The notes below the pieces were generated by a model. It did not search any database. It was not told the DNA's origin and saw nothing but the letters and a program-made list of their open reading frames with translations. From JBGNFV01 sp049645705 (GTDB lineage Bacteria; Bacteroidota; Bacteroidia; Cytophagales; Cyclobacteriaceae), in assembly GCA_049645705.1 (NCBI GenBank), contig JBARUK010000023.1:1-64000 (forward strand): a stretch of DNA of 64,000 bases, written 5' to 3'. A program made the translations under genes and the position numbers. Numbering within the stretch: the stretch's first letter is position 1; each line of letters begins with the position of its first letter. Shown here piece by piece: positions 47,639 through 56,634 of this stretch.

Positions 47639-48367
47639 ATGAGTGATCCCATATTCAGGTTCAAGCAATTCCGGATTTCTCATGGTGCAAATGGGCTTAG
47701 AGTCACCACAGAAGCATGCCTGTTCGGCTCAGTAGTATGCAGGCATTTCAGCAAAAGATCAGACCATTTTAATGCATTAGATATCGGAACAGGTAGCGGG
47801 CTGCTTGGTCTTATGGTAGCCCAGTGCTGTTCCCAGGCCTGCGTTGATGCCGTAGAACTACAGGCAGAAGCGGCGCGACAGGCTATAAAAAATGTAGAGG
47901 AAAGCCCCTGGAGCGATCGGGTTTGTGTTCATCATATGCCTGTAGGCTCATTTCAGAATGAGTTGGCTGGCTATGACCTGATCATTTCCAACCCACCCTT
48001 TTACCACCGCCATCTGCAGTCGCCGGACAATCCCGGCCGTACCTTAGCTATGCATACCGTAAGCCTGGGCTACAAAGAACTGGCCCGTACCGTAGATCGG
48101 TTGCTCAAAGACTCAGGTAGCTTCTTTGTACTTTACCCTCCCGGCCCCATGCAGGATTTTGGGGTCTGTATGGAAGACATCGGATTGTACCCTGTCCGGT
48201 CATGGCAATTCCTTCAGCGGCCCGGAGCATCGCCATGGCGTATAGTGGCCGAGTTCAGATACGAAAAAGCCACCTCCGCCCCTATGGATATTATCATCCA
48301 TAAGTCCGAAGGTGGCTATCATAATCAGTTTATCGATTATACCCGGTCCTTTTACCTGAAGTTCTGA
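47639..48367 (+). CDS. tRNA1(Val) (adenine(37)-N6)-methyltransferase TrmN6 family
   Basis: A 242-residue SAM-dependent methyltransferase of the YfiC type. It shows FRFKQFRISHGANGLRVTTEACLFG, the SAM loop ALDIGTGSGLLGLMVAQ and the N6-adenine methylase motif NPPFY (Asn118 onward). In Escherichia coli the relative modifies A37 of valine tRNA. ATG 47639 is chosen over 47633, as MSDPIFRFKQF matches the family start. It converges on the saccharopine dehydrogenase gene with stops adjacent. Confidence 0.9.
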   Translation: MSDPIFRFKQFRISHGANGLRVTTEACLFGSVVCRHFSKRSDHFNALDIGTGSGLLGLMVAQCCSQACVDAVELQAEAARQAIKNVEESPWSDRVCVHHMPVGSFQNELAGYDLIISNPPFYHRHLQSPDNPGRTLAMHTVSLGYKELARTVDRLLKDSGSFFVLYPPGPMQDFGVCMEDIGLYPVRSWQFLQRPGASPWRIVAEFRYEKATSAPMDIIIHKSEGGYHNQFIDYTRSFYLKF

Positions 48368-49720
48368 TCAGGCAGTCTGTGGCTCATTTACCCGCTCGTT
48401 CAGGTCTGAAAATTCCAGGCCCAGCGTTTCCAGTTCCGCCAGTACCGGGGTATAGATTTCTTCTTTGATAGGGATATGTACACCGCGCAGGTTCAGCTTT
48501 CCTTCCAGCAGCAATTTGGCCGCAATACCCAGTGGCAGACCTACCGTTTTGGCCATGCCTGTGTGGACCTGGTTTTCACCTTTTACCACCATTGAGCTTG
48601 TAAGTCTGTGAGCAGCGCCTTCATGCTCATAGTCAAATATATGCTGCATCACGATCATGTCCTTATCCTCTGCTTTCAGCATCCACTTTTCCTCCAGTAT
48701 GATCTGGAGAATGTGAGCCGGAGAGCCCTCACCTACCGGTAGTGGCTTGCTATCAAATAGTCCCAGCCACTGTAGTGCTTTAAAGGTCTCTCCCTTCTGG
48801 TCTACACCAGTATACTGGCACAGTTTATCTTCTACACTGACCCCTTCATCATAGCGCAGGAAGAGGTTCGTAAAATCACGGCAGGTCATGCCCTGGGCCG
48901 GATCTATCGTAAAAGAGTCATCTGTCATGCCCAGATTAATAAGCACCTGCCAGGCCTGGCAGTATCCCGGCCGCCGTAGTGTACCACGCAGGATAGTTTC
49001 CGTCTCATGCAGACCATACAGTTCGCGGTAGGCCAGCGAGTCGCGGTTAGCATACCCGTCAAAGTCCCCGTACCCTTCTACACGGATGCGGTCTGTACGT
49101 GTAAATAGCTGGTGGTAAGGGATATATTTGTATTTGCCATGGCGTATGTAGCGTGCCGTAGCCTTACCGGCCAGCACCACATTGCGCGGGTTCCAGGTAA
49201 ACTTATAGTGCCATGGATTATTATCTGATTCAGGCGCAATAAGCCCTCCCGTATACGACCTGAAGCCCTTCAGCTGTCCGCCCTGCGACCGTATCTCATC
49301 TATGGCCTTCATCGCCGTCATATGATCTATGCCCGGATCCAGTCCGCATTCTTTCAGGAACAGCAGACCCGCTTTTTCCACATCGTCTGCCATAGCCCGG
49401 ATGTCGTCATTTACATAGCTCGCAGACAGCATATGTTTGCCCTGCTTCAGGCATGCTTTAGCTATATCTGTATGCAAATGGACCGGGAGCATGGATATTA
49501 CCACGTCCGCCTTCATGATCAGTACATCCCGGCTTTGTTCGTCATGAATGTCCAGCCTGTGCGCCGTTCCGTTTTTATGTCCCGCCAGTTTGGCCAGGGC
49601 CAGCTCTTCAGATTGGTCACATAGAGTGATCTGCCACTCCCGGCTCGTACTGTTCTTCAGTAAATAGTCTATAAGTACAGAACTGGATCTTCCGGCTCCG
49701 AATATCACTATGTTCTTCAT
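48368..49720 (-). CDS. Saccharopine dehydrogenase family protein
   Basis: A 450-residue NAD(P)-dependent oxidoreductase. The N-terminal Rossmann loop IFGAGRSSSVLIDYLL is followed by MKADVVISMLPVHLHTDIAKACLKQG and KECGLDPGIDHM, typical of the saccharopine reductase (LYS9-like) branch, then a C-terminal catalytic domain with RGTLRRPGYCQAWQVLINLG. The usual role is in lysine metabolism through saccharopine. No lysine-ketoglutarate reductase partner is seen nearby. The gene is divergent from cytidine deaminase, with a perfect palindrome between them. Confidence 0.9.
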   Translation of the reverse strand: MKNIVIFGAGRSSSVLIDYLLKNSTSREWQITLCDQSEELALAKLAGHKNGTAHRLDIHDEQSRDVLIMKADVVISMLPVHLHTDIAKACLKQGKHMLSASYVNDDIRAMADDVEKAGLLFLKECGLDPGIDHMTAMKAIDEIRSQGGQLKGFRSYTGGLIAPESDNNPWHYKFTWNPRNVVLAGKATARYIRHGKYKYIPYHQLFTRTDRIRVEGYGDFDGYANRDSLAYRELYGLHETETILRGTLRRPGYCQAWQVLINLGMTDDSFTIDPAQGMTCRDFTNLFLRYDEGVSVEDKLCQYTGVDQKGETFKALQWLGLFDSKPLPVGEGSPAHILQIILEEKWMLKAEDKDMIVMQHIFDYEHEGAAHRLTSSMVVKGENQVHTGMAKTVGLPLGIAAKLLLEGKLNLRGVHIPIKEEIYTPVLAELETLGLEFSDLNERVNEPQTA

Positions 49721-49753
49721 ATTCTCCGTTTTCGTCTCTTCGCCAAGTTTGGG

Positions 49754-49778
49754 ATAATTTGCCTGACCGGCAAATTAT
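49754..49778. promoter_or_regulatory. Perfect 10-bp inverted repeat between divergent genes
   Basis: ATAATTTGCC (49754-49763) and GGCAAATTAT (49769-49778) form a perfect palindrome around a TGACC centre. It lies 34 bases before the saccharopine dehydrogenase start codon and about 94 before cytidine deaminase. The symmetry and place fit a regulator's operator. A terminator is less likely, as no gene reads into it from either side. Confidence 0.5.
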
Positions 49779-49871
49779 GAGGCTTTTTTCATTGTCCGGA
49801 AGGTTTTTTATAACTTTTTGCTGTGATTTTCGTACAATAACATCCTTATTATACCATAAACCGCCTGCCTG

Positions 49872-50384
49872 ATGACGGACAAACGACCAGTTGAGACAGA
49901 AAACACTTTCCAGGTGCCATATACCACCTATACAGAAAGCGATCTGCCGGTAGAGTTACAGGAATTGTTCAGCAAAGCCCGAGAGGCAACGACCCGGTCT
50001 TATGTACCCTATTCCAGTTTCAGGGTCGGCTGTGCCTTAGCACTTTCTAATGGTAAGATCATCACCGGCAGCAACCAGGAGAACGCCAGTTTCCCCGCCG
50101 GTATTTGCGCAGAGCGCGTAGGCCTTGTCAAGGCATCCACCGGTTTTCCTGATGTAGCCATGGACCACATCGCCATAGTAGCCATCCCTGATAAGAGTGA
50201 CCGGCTTGTGCCGGTAACCCCGTGCGGAATTTGCCGCCAGAGCCTGCTGGAGTATGAGGTCCGTCAGGGGAGACCACTTCAGGTATGGTTTTATACCAGC
50301 AATGATAAATACATCTGTATCCCGTCTGCCTCCTTATTACTTCCTTTTTCATTCACCAAAGACGATCTCAAGTCTGTCGGCTGA
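49872..50384 (+). CDS. cdd: Cytidine deaminase
   Basis: A 170-residue zinc enzyme converting cytidine and deoxycytidine to the uridines. The zinc site is CAE (Cys79, Glu81 as proton shuttle) with PCGIC (Cys118, Cys121), and the family start YVPYSSFRVGCAL is clear. The N-terminal 35 residues exceed the tetrameric minimum and look helical. Normal single gene. Confidence 0.94.
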   Translation: MTDKRPVETENTFQVPYTTYTESDLPVELQELFSKAREATTRSYVPYSSFRVGCALALSNGKIITGSNQENASFPAGICAERVGLVKASTGFPDVAMDHIAIVAIPDKSDRLVPVTPCGICRQSLLEYEVRQGRPLQVWFYTSNDKYICIPSASLLLPFSFTKDDLKSVG

Positions 50385-50744
50385 TCCTCTGTCAGAGTAG
50401 CCCTTGTCGATAAGGGTATGTTTACCAGTTGATTACAGGGTAGATATCTGTATCAGTGCTGCAGGTACTGAAATGTAATATCTTTTCAAAAAGAAGATTA
50501 AAGGTCTGTTCTTCCGACTGTTACCTCATCCATTCCAAAAGCCATACAGGCTTCTGCTATCCTTTAGCCCCTCATTTTTTCAATGTGCATAAAACCTTCC
50601 ATTGTGATTTATGCCACGTTATTACACGGTTTTTTACTATCGAATCCACAATTTTTGCACGTAACCCTTCCGCTATAAGTGTACAGTCACTGTCCGTTGG
50701 CTCGCTATACCGGAAAAAAATCAAGGCAGAGGGATAAGACCAGA
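50385..50744. other. Intergenic region before the signalling cluster
   Basis: Three hundred and sixty bases with no convincing gene. The 93-codon frame at 50456-50737 has no coding-like composition. The stretch probably holds the promoter of the cheR-like gene. An AATTTTTG near 50650 resembles the TAnnTTTG box with one mismatch. No strong hairpin was noted. Confidence 0.4.
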
Positions 50745-51614
50745 ATGAATATTAATCGAAACGCGGGTGTACCACTAACAGGTAGTAAGATGCATGAGAT
50801 CGAAATATCGGAATTGAGGCGTTTGACAGAGGTTATTAAGTTGTACCACAAGTACGACTTTACCAACTATGCTATATCGTCTTTCAAAAGGCGTGTTTCC
50901 CGTATTCTCGATCTGTATAAGATTCCTTCCGTAGACGGGCTTATCAAGAGGATCCGGGAAGAGCAGGGCTTTTTCGACACATTCCTTGAGGAGCTTACCG
51001 TAAACGTAACAGAGATGTTCCGCGACCCCAGTTTCTGGCGTGAAATGCGGGACCAGGTCATCCCTAATGTTTTGCTTAACCACAAGCAGGTTACCATCTG
51101 GCATGCCGGATGCAGTAGTGGCGAAGAAGTGTTTTCCATGGCTATCCTGCTCAGAGAAATGGGCCTGCTGGATAAAGCCAAGATCATAGCTACCGATATA
51201 GACCGCACCATTCTGGACCGGGCCAAGTCGGGAGAGTACCAGCTCAAGCACATGGATCTCAACGAAAAGAATTATATCCGTTTTCAGGGCAAGACCACGC
51301 TCAAAGACTATTACAAAGAAGAAAACGGGAAGGTATTTATGGATAAGAGCCTGGTGGAAAATGTGTCATGGCGCGAGCATGATCTCGTTCAGGGAGTCGT
51401 ATTCAACAAGTTCGACATCGTGCTGTGTCGTAACGTAATGATCTACTTCAACCAGACACTGCAGAACGTAGTACTCAAGAAGATCCACGAAAGCCTGTTC
51501 AGGTATAGCTACCTGTGCATCGGCTCCAAAGAGTCACTTATCTGGTGTGAGATAGCCAATAAGTTCATCGTGGTAAACAACGAGGAGAAAATTTACAAAA
51601 AGATAAAGGACTAA
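50745..51614 (+). CDS. CheR-type protein-glutamate O-methyltransferase
   Basis: About 289 residues. An N-terminal helical CheR domain (LRRLTEVIKLYHKYDFTNYAISSFKRRVSR) is followed by the SAM methyltransferase domain: ELTVNVTEMFRDPSFWREM, IWHAGCSSGEEVFSMAILL and FDIVLCRNVMIYFNQ. In chemotaxis CheR methylates receptor glutamates, but here no chemoreceptor, CheA or CheW gene lies near. It starts a seven-gene co-directional run with CheB-like, GAF and Sia-type genes. The ATG at 50745 is preferred; the longer frame from GTG 50679 adds an unlikely stretch. Confidence 0.92.
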   Translation: MNINRNAGVPLTGSKMHEIEISELRRLTEVIKLYHKYDFTNYAISSFKRRVSRILDLYKIPSVDGLIKRIREEQGFFDTFLEELTVNVTEMFRDPSFWREMRDQVIPNVLLNHKQVTIWHAGCSSGEEVFSMAILLREMGLLDKAKIIATDIDRTILDRAKSGEYQLKHMDLNEKNYIRFQGKTTLKDYYKEENGKVFMDKSLVENVSWREHDLVQGVVFNKFDIVLCRNVMIYFNQTLQNVVLKKIHESLFRYSYLCIGSKESLIWCEIANKFIVVNNEEKIYKKIKD

Positions 51615-51636
51615 CGGACTAGCTTACAGCCCGATA

Positions 51637-52233
51637 ATGGGACGATTTAAGGTAAATAATCAGTACAAGGCCATTGTGATAGGGGGGTCTGCCGGAAGTT
51701 TCCAGGGTATTACAAAGATACTATCCTCGATTCCCGAAGATTTTACCCTGCCTATTATTCTATGCCTTCATCGGTTGAAGCACGTCCGCCACGGCTTTGT
51801 CGAAGCGCTCTCTATCAAGAGTATCAATACAGTAAAAGAGCCCTACGATAAAGAACCTGTTAAAAGAAAGAATGTGTACCTGGCACCGGCCAACTATCAT
51901 CTGAGTGTGGAGTTGGGCCATACATTTTCGCTGACTACAGAGGAAATGGTGAACAACAGCCGACCCAGTATAGACATCACCCTTGAGACCGCCGCCTATG
52001 TGTATCGACATAAGCTCATAGGCATATTACTGTCAGGGGCTAATCGCGACGGAGCCATGGGTATGAAACGCATAAAAGATCGCGGGGGCCTTACCATAGT
52101 ACAGGACCCGGCCGAATGCATGATAGAAACCATGCCGGCAGCAGCCCTGAAGCTTACGCCGATAGATTATACGCTGAAAGTAGAAGAGATAATTCACTTT
52201 CTGCTCGAATTAGATAAGTGTTATAAAAATTGA
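51637..52233 (+). CDS. CheB-type methylesterase without receiver domain
   Basis: A 198-residue protein made only of the CheB esterase domain, with no N-terminal response-regulator domain. The catalytic triad is visible: Ser18 in IGGSAGSF, His45 in CLHRLKH and Asp138 in GANRDGAMGM. In chemotaxis CheB removes methyl groups added by CheR. Here the target may be one of the neighbouring sensor proteins. It follows the cheR-like gene by 22 bases. Without a receiver it cannot be switched by direct phosphorylation in the usual way. Confidence 0.92.
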   Translation: MGRFKVNNQYKAIVIGGSAGSFQGITKILSSIPEDFTLPIILCLHRLKHVRHGFVEALSIKSINTVKEPYDKEPVKRKNVYLAPANYHLSVELGHTFSLTTEEMVNNSRPSIDITLETAAYVYRHKLIGILLSGANRDGAMGMKRIKDRGGLTIVQDPAECMIETMPAAALKLTPIDYTLKVEEIIHFLLELDKCYKN

Positions 52234-52237
52234 TCAT

Positions 52238-53104
52238 ATGAAGGCCATTAAGAAGAGTTTGAGCCTTGTTTTTGTACTCCTTTTCATCATCGGAATAGTA
52301 GCCGGAGCATACTTCATGTATTCCCTGCCCGATGATCTGGTGACAAAGACAAGTGTCGTGGACCTTGTGGAGATTTCTGAAGTAAACCCTTTTCTGGGCA
52401 GAATAAGCATGATCCTGGGTGCTGCCGCATTCTGCGGACTCATGGCTATTGTGATGCTGATGGCAAATGCGGGCAATCAGGCTGAAAATGTAGTGTATGT
52501 AGAGAAGTTTGCCGACGACAGGCAGAACACCAACTCAGCTGATACCGAAAATGATCATGATGAGCACTCCTCCTCCAATGACTTTGTCAACCTGGTCAGA
52601 GAGGCACTCGCCTCAGAAGGTACCGCCCGCCAGAAAGGAGAGAGCGTACTCTCTTCCGTTTCCGATAAACTCGAGGCAAGCCAGGGAGCTCTTTACCTGA
52701 GCAGGATAACCGACGGTCAGCGCAACATAGAACTGTTCTCATCTTATGCCTTCATCCTTCCTGAAAGCGCCACCCTTATCTATGAGTATGGTGAAGGACT
52801 GGCCGGACAGGCTGCCAAAGAAGGAAAGGCCGTTAATATCTCTTCCGTACCCGACGGTTATGTAAAGATACTGAGTGGTCTTGGTGAAGCTACCCCTTCC
52901 AACCTGGCCATCATTCCTTTCAAAAAGGACGGAGTTGTTACCGGGGTCATCGAGATCGCCTCGTTCAAGCAGTTCTCAAATAAAGAAATTAAGGCACTGG
53001 AAGAGGCATTTGCCCTGATACCCGATGCCATCGGTGAGAGCGATCTGCCGGAGGCACGTACTCAGGAAGCCATAGTCATGGACCAGGAACTTGTAAGTGA
53101 ATAA
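52238..53104 (+). CDS. Membrane-anchored GAF domain protein
   Basis: A 288-residue protein: two membrane helices (about residues 7-28 and 58-78), an acidic linker rich in Asp, Glu and Asn, and a GAF domain at about 125-275. The GAF part shares a clear pattern with the GAF domain in the next protein: GEGLAGQAAKEGKAV here versus AEGLVGQAAIEQDTL there, then SGL and IIPF versus LLVP. It is probably a co-sensor of the downstream phosphatase or a substrate of the CheR/CheB pair. Ligand unknown. Four bases separate it from the cheB-like gene. Confidence 0.83.
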   Translation: MKAIKKSLSLVFVLLFIIGIVAGAYFMYSLPDDLVTKTSVVDLVEISEVNPFLGRISMILGAAAFCGLMAIVMLMANAGNQAENVVYVEKFADDRQNTNSADTENDHDEHSSSNDFVNLVREALASEGTARQKGESVLSSVSDKLEASQGALYLSRITDGQRNIELFSSYAFILPESATLIYEYGEGLAGQAAKEGKAVNISSVPDGYVKILSGLGEATPSNLAIIPFKKDGVVTGVIEIASFKQFSNKEIKALEEAFALIPDAIGESDLPEARTQEAIVMDQELVSE

Positions 53105-53119
53105 ACGCCATCGTATCGT

Positions 53120-56100
53120 ATGTTCAAGAATATAAAAATAGGAAGTAAGATTACGGTAGTGCTGCTCGCAGTAGTGATGCTGACCATTGCCGCCGTAAGC
53201 TTTATAACCTACAACTTCAGCAAAAAGGCCCTTGAAGAAAGGTATACCGAAAGCCTCAACGTAATACTGAAGCTTAAAAAAGATAAGCTTACCTATTACT
53301 TCGAGCAGGCAAGTACAGATGCCCGCGTGCTGCGTAGCAGTGATGTTACGCGGACAGGTGCATCGGACCTTATGTCTGGCGAAGACAGCCTTGCCCGGAT
53401 GGTACACGACCGGCTGGATAACTTCATTTCACCCTATTTCGAATCAGGCCGGTATCATAACATCCTGCTTACCGCTATAGATGGCAGAGTGCTGTACAGC
53501 TATGATAGAAACCTGATCACCTCAGGCAGTTACCTTACTGACCCTGATGGCGTTACCTTTTCCAAAGGATCCGAAAACCCTTACTTCAGTCATATATTCA
53601 GACAGAGCGATGAGTACTACCTGCTGCATGCATTGCCGCTGCGGAGTGGTGGTGACGACATCCTGCTGGTTATGCAAATGGGTATGGAGCCCGTATATAA
53701 CGTACTGTCCGACACTACAGGATTCGGCAGAACCGGTGAAGTAGTCATAGGCCGCGAAAAGAATAATAAAGCCGTCTTCCTGAATCCTCTGCGTCATGAC
53801 GAAGGCGAGTTTCTGACCAAAGGAGTATACATAGGCGAAAAGGGCGGTCTGCCCATTCAGCGTGCCGTAGAAGGCCAAAGCGGAGTGGCTATAGGTACTG
53901 ACTACCGTAACCAGGAAATCCTGGCAGCCTGGGACTACATACCACTTATGAACTGGGGTATGGTAGCCAAAATAGACACAGCCGAAGTATATGGCGCTGT
54001 CAAAGGTCTGCTTTGGAAGTTCCTTATGGCTGGCTGTATCATCATGGTACTGGTGACCATGATCGCACTTATATTCTCCAGGGTACTCATTAACCCCGTA
54101 CTGAACCTGAAGGGCACCCTCTCCCTGTTGGGTAAAGGTGTACTCCCTGATAAAGTAGCCAAAAAGAGTAATGACGAGATCGGCGAAATGGCCGGTGCCG
54201 TTGATAACCTCGTGCAGGCGCTTAAACGTACCGCCAGGTTTGCCCACCAGATAGGTAAGGGCGACTTCGATGCCGACTTTAAGCCCATGAGCCAGGATGA
54301 TACCCTCGGTACCGCCCTTATTAACATGCGTGAAAGCATCCAGGAAGCAGAAAAAAGAGACAAAGAAAGAAACTGGATCGTAACCGGAGTAGCCGAACTG
54401 GGCAACATCCTGCGAGCTCATGACGACCTCGAAAAACTGGGTGACGAGGTATCAGCATTCGTATCTGAAAAGATCGGTGCCATCCAGGGAGCCTTTTACG
54501 TAGTAAATGACGACGATCCCAACGATGTCTTCATTGAGATGAAGTCCTCTTATGCCTATCATAAAAAGAAATACCTTTCGGGACGTTTCCGCTTTGCCGA
54601 AGGACTTGTGGGGCAGGCCGCTATCGAGCAGGACACCCTGCTTCGTACCGAGATACCCCACGACTATGTTACCGTTACCTCCGGACTACTGGGCGACCAG
54701 CGGCCTACATGCCTGCTGCTCGTACCGCTTATTACGGAGGAAAAAGTATACGGTGTGCTCGAATTTGCCGGTTTCGACCGGTTCAATGCCAGCCAGGTCA
54801 AATTCGTTCAGGAGATATCGCTCATCATTGCGCGTACCATATTTAACATAAAGGTAAACGAACGGACCAGAAACCTGCTGGAAGAGTCTCAGCACATGAG
54901 TAATGAGCTCCAGGAGCAGCAGGAGATCCTCCGCCAAAACGCAGAGGAGATGGAAGCCACCCAGGAAGAGCTCCGCCGTACTAACCAGCAGCTCGAAGAC
55001 CAGATAGAAGAGGTAAACCGCGGCCAGAAGCGTATGCAGCTATTGCTTGAAAATGCTTCCGAGGTTATCATGATCTACGAATCGGACAACAGTGTCCGCT
55101 ACGTATCGCCTTCCGTAGAGCGTATTCTTGGATACGGCCAGCAGGAACTGGTAGGTCGTACAGACCTAGAGCATGTAGATACCGAATACCGCGAAGTATT
55201 CGAGGGCATGTTCAGCGACCTGCATGCCAACCCGGCCGAGTCCGTGACCATACAGTATATCTATCAGCGTAAAGACGGTGCCGATATATGGCTGGAAGCT
55301 ACCGGTAAGAACCTGTTGAGTGATCCGGCCATTCAGGGTATACTGATCAACACCCGCGACATTACAGAAAGAAGGCGCGCCGAGCAGGAGCAGCGTATGC
55401 GTAGCCAGATGCAGGCCCTGTCCGAAAACTCACCCGACCTTATTACACGACTCAACGATGAGGGTAATATCTTCTACATCAACCCTACCATCGAGTCATA
55501 TACAGGACAGCCTCCTGTTCACTTCCTGCAGAAGAACCTAACTGAAACAGAACTGGAACAGACAGTGGTGGATCAGTGGCTCAACATACTGCAGACAGTA
55601 GGGGAGACCAGCGAGAAGGTAAAGATGGAAATGGATTTTCCCAGCCCCATGGGTCCCCGCATCATGCAGGTAAATGCCATTCCTGAATTTAATGAAGAAA
55701 ACAAGTTCGAGTCTATGCTCGTCGTGAGTCACGATATCACCGAGCGTAAGCATATCGAAGTCGAGATACAGAACAAGAACAAGAAGATCACCGAGTCTAT
55801 AAACTATGCCAAGCGTATACAGGGTGCCATCCTGCCGGATAACCATGTCATACGCCGCAGGCTGCCCGAAAGCTTCATCTTCTACAAAGCACGTGATGTG
55901 GTTTCCGGTGACTTCCCATGGTATATGCAGATGGGAGACGATCTCTACATCGCCGCGGTAGACTGTACAGGACACGGTGTGCCCGGTGCCCTTATCTCCC
56001 TGATCGGCTACTTCTTGTTAAATGATATTGTACGTAGCCGTAAAGTATCCGACCCGGGTGTCATACTCGACCTCCTGGATGAAGGCGTGACCCAGACCCT

Positions 56101-56539
56101 GCGTCAGGACAGAGACGGCTCTACGACTAAAGACGGTATGGATATCGCTCTTTGTAAGATCAACACTAAAACTAATGAAATTCAGTACGCCGGTGCACAC
56201 CGTCCGCTGTATGTCATGAAGGATGGTGAACTGGAAGAAGTGAAAGGAAACCGTTTCCCTATCGGTGGCGGACGCTATAAAAATCAAACCAACTTCACCA
56301 CCACTACTGTGGACATGAAGAAGGGCGATTCGGTCTATTTCTGCTCTGACGGCTTCCCCGACCAGTTCGGCGGGCCCGATAACAGGAAGTTCGGACCCAA
56401 GAGACTGCGTAACCTCATCAGGGAATCTCAGCACCTGCCTATGGACGAAATGCACGATGCCTTTGATCGTGAGTGGGAAGGATGGAAAGGTGATTACAAG
56501 CAGACCGATGATGTACTGTTAATAGGCATTAGGTTCTGA
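53120..56539 (+). CDS. SiaA-like sensor protein phosphatase (sensor-HAMP-GAF-PAS-PAS-SpoIIE)
   Basis: An 1139-residue membrane sensor. Order: membrane helix (12-32), periplasmic Cache-like sensor (35-290), second helix (297-320), HAMP (320-375), GAF (417-580), coiled coil (587-640), PAS (640-755), PAS (764-890), and a SpoIIE/PP2C phosphatase (891-1139) with metal-binding VVSGDF, AAVDCTGHGVPGAL, FCSDGFPDQ and TDDVLLIG intact. In Pseudomonas SiaA, a similar phosphatase, dephosphorylates SiaC, which the SiaB kinase phosphorylates. SiaB- and SiaC-like genes follow here directly. The stack of three cytoplasmic sensory domains goes well beyond the simple SiaA layout. The ligands are unknown. Confidence 0.92.
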   Translation: MFKNIKIGSKITVVLLAVVMLTIAAVSFITYNFSKKALEERYTESLNVILKLKKDKLTYYFEQASTDARVLRSSDVTRTGASDLMSGEDSLARMVHDRLDNFISPYFESGRYHNILLTAIDGRVLYSYDRNLITSGSYLTDPDGVTFSKGSENPYFSHIFRQSDEYYLLHALPLRSGGDDILLVMQMGMEPVYNVLSDTTGFGRTGEVVIGREKNNKAVFLNPLRHDEGEFLTKGVYIGEKGGLPIQRAVEGQSGVAIGTDYRNQEILAAWDYIPLMNWGMVAKIDTAEVYGAVKGLLWKFLMAGCIIMVLVTMIALIFSRVLINPVLNLKGTLSLLGKGVLPDKVAKKSNDEIGEMAGAVDNLVQALKRTARFAHQIGKGDFDADFKPMSQDDTLGTALINMRESIQEAEKRDKERNWIVTGVAELGNILRAHDDLEKLGDEVSAFVSEKIGAIQGAFYVVNDDDPNDVFIEMKSSYAYHKKKYLSGRFRFAEGLVGQAAIEQDTLLRTEIPHDYVTVTSGLLGDQRPTCLLLVPLITEEKVYGVLEFAGFDRFNASQVKFVQEISLIIARTIFNIKVNERTRNLLEESQHMSNELQEQQEILRQNAEEMEATQEELRRTNQQLEDQIEEVNRGQKRMQLLLENASEVIMIYESDNSVRYVSPSVERILGYGQQELVGRTDLEHVDTEYREVFEGMFSDLHANPAESVTIQYIYQRKDGADIWLEATGKNLLSDPAIQGILINTRDITERRRAEQEQRMRSQMQALSENSPDLITRLNDEGNIFYINPTIESYTGQPPVHFLQKNLTETELEQTVVDQWLNILQTVGETSEKVKMEMDFPSPMGPRIMQVNAIPEFNEENKFESMLVVSHDITERKHIEVEIQNKNKKITESINYAKRIQGAILPDNHVIRRRLPESFIFYKARDVVSGDFPWYMQMGDDLYIAAVDCTGHGVPGALISLIGYFLLNDIVRSRKVSDPGVILDLLDEGVTQTLRQDRDGSTTKDGMDIALCKINTKTNEIQYAGAHRPLYVMKDGELEEVKGNRFPIGGGRYKNQTNFTTTTVDMKKGDSVYFCSDGFPDQFGGPDNRKFGPKRLRNLIRESQHLPMDEMHDAFDREWEGWKGDYKQTDDVLLIGIRF

Positions 56540-56634
56540 TACACAGTAGGAAGTGATAAATAATTAAGTTTCCTGCACCCTGTCCGCAATGGGTAATTTA
56601 ACAGGTAGGTGAAAAAATTTAATTTTGAATTGAA

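Noticed and set aside
49754..49790. The palindrome at 49754-49778 as a terminator
   Set aside because: It lies between divergent genes, so no transcript is expected to run into it, and the T-run is eight bases away from the stem.
50456..50737. 93-codon frame before the cheR-like gene
   Set aside because: It overlaps the likely promoter area and has an unlikely composition rich in Cys, His and Phe.
50745..52233. A chemotaxis operon
   Set aside because: CheR- and CheB-type enzymes are present but there is no receptor, CheA, CheW or CheY gene, and the CheB lacks its receiver.
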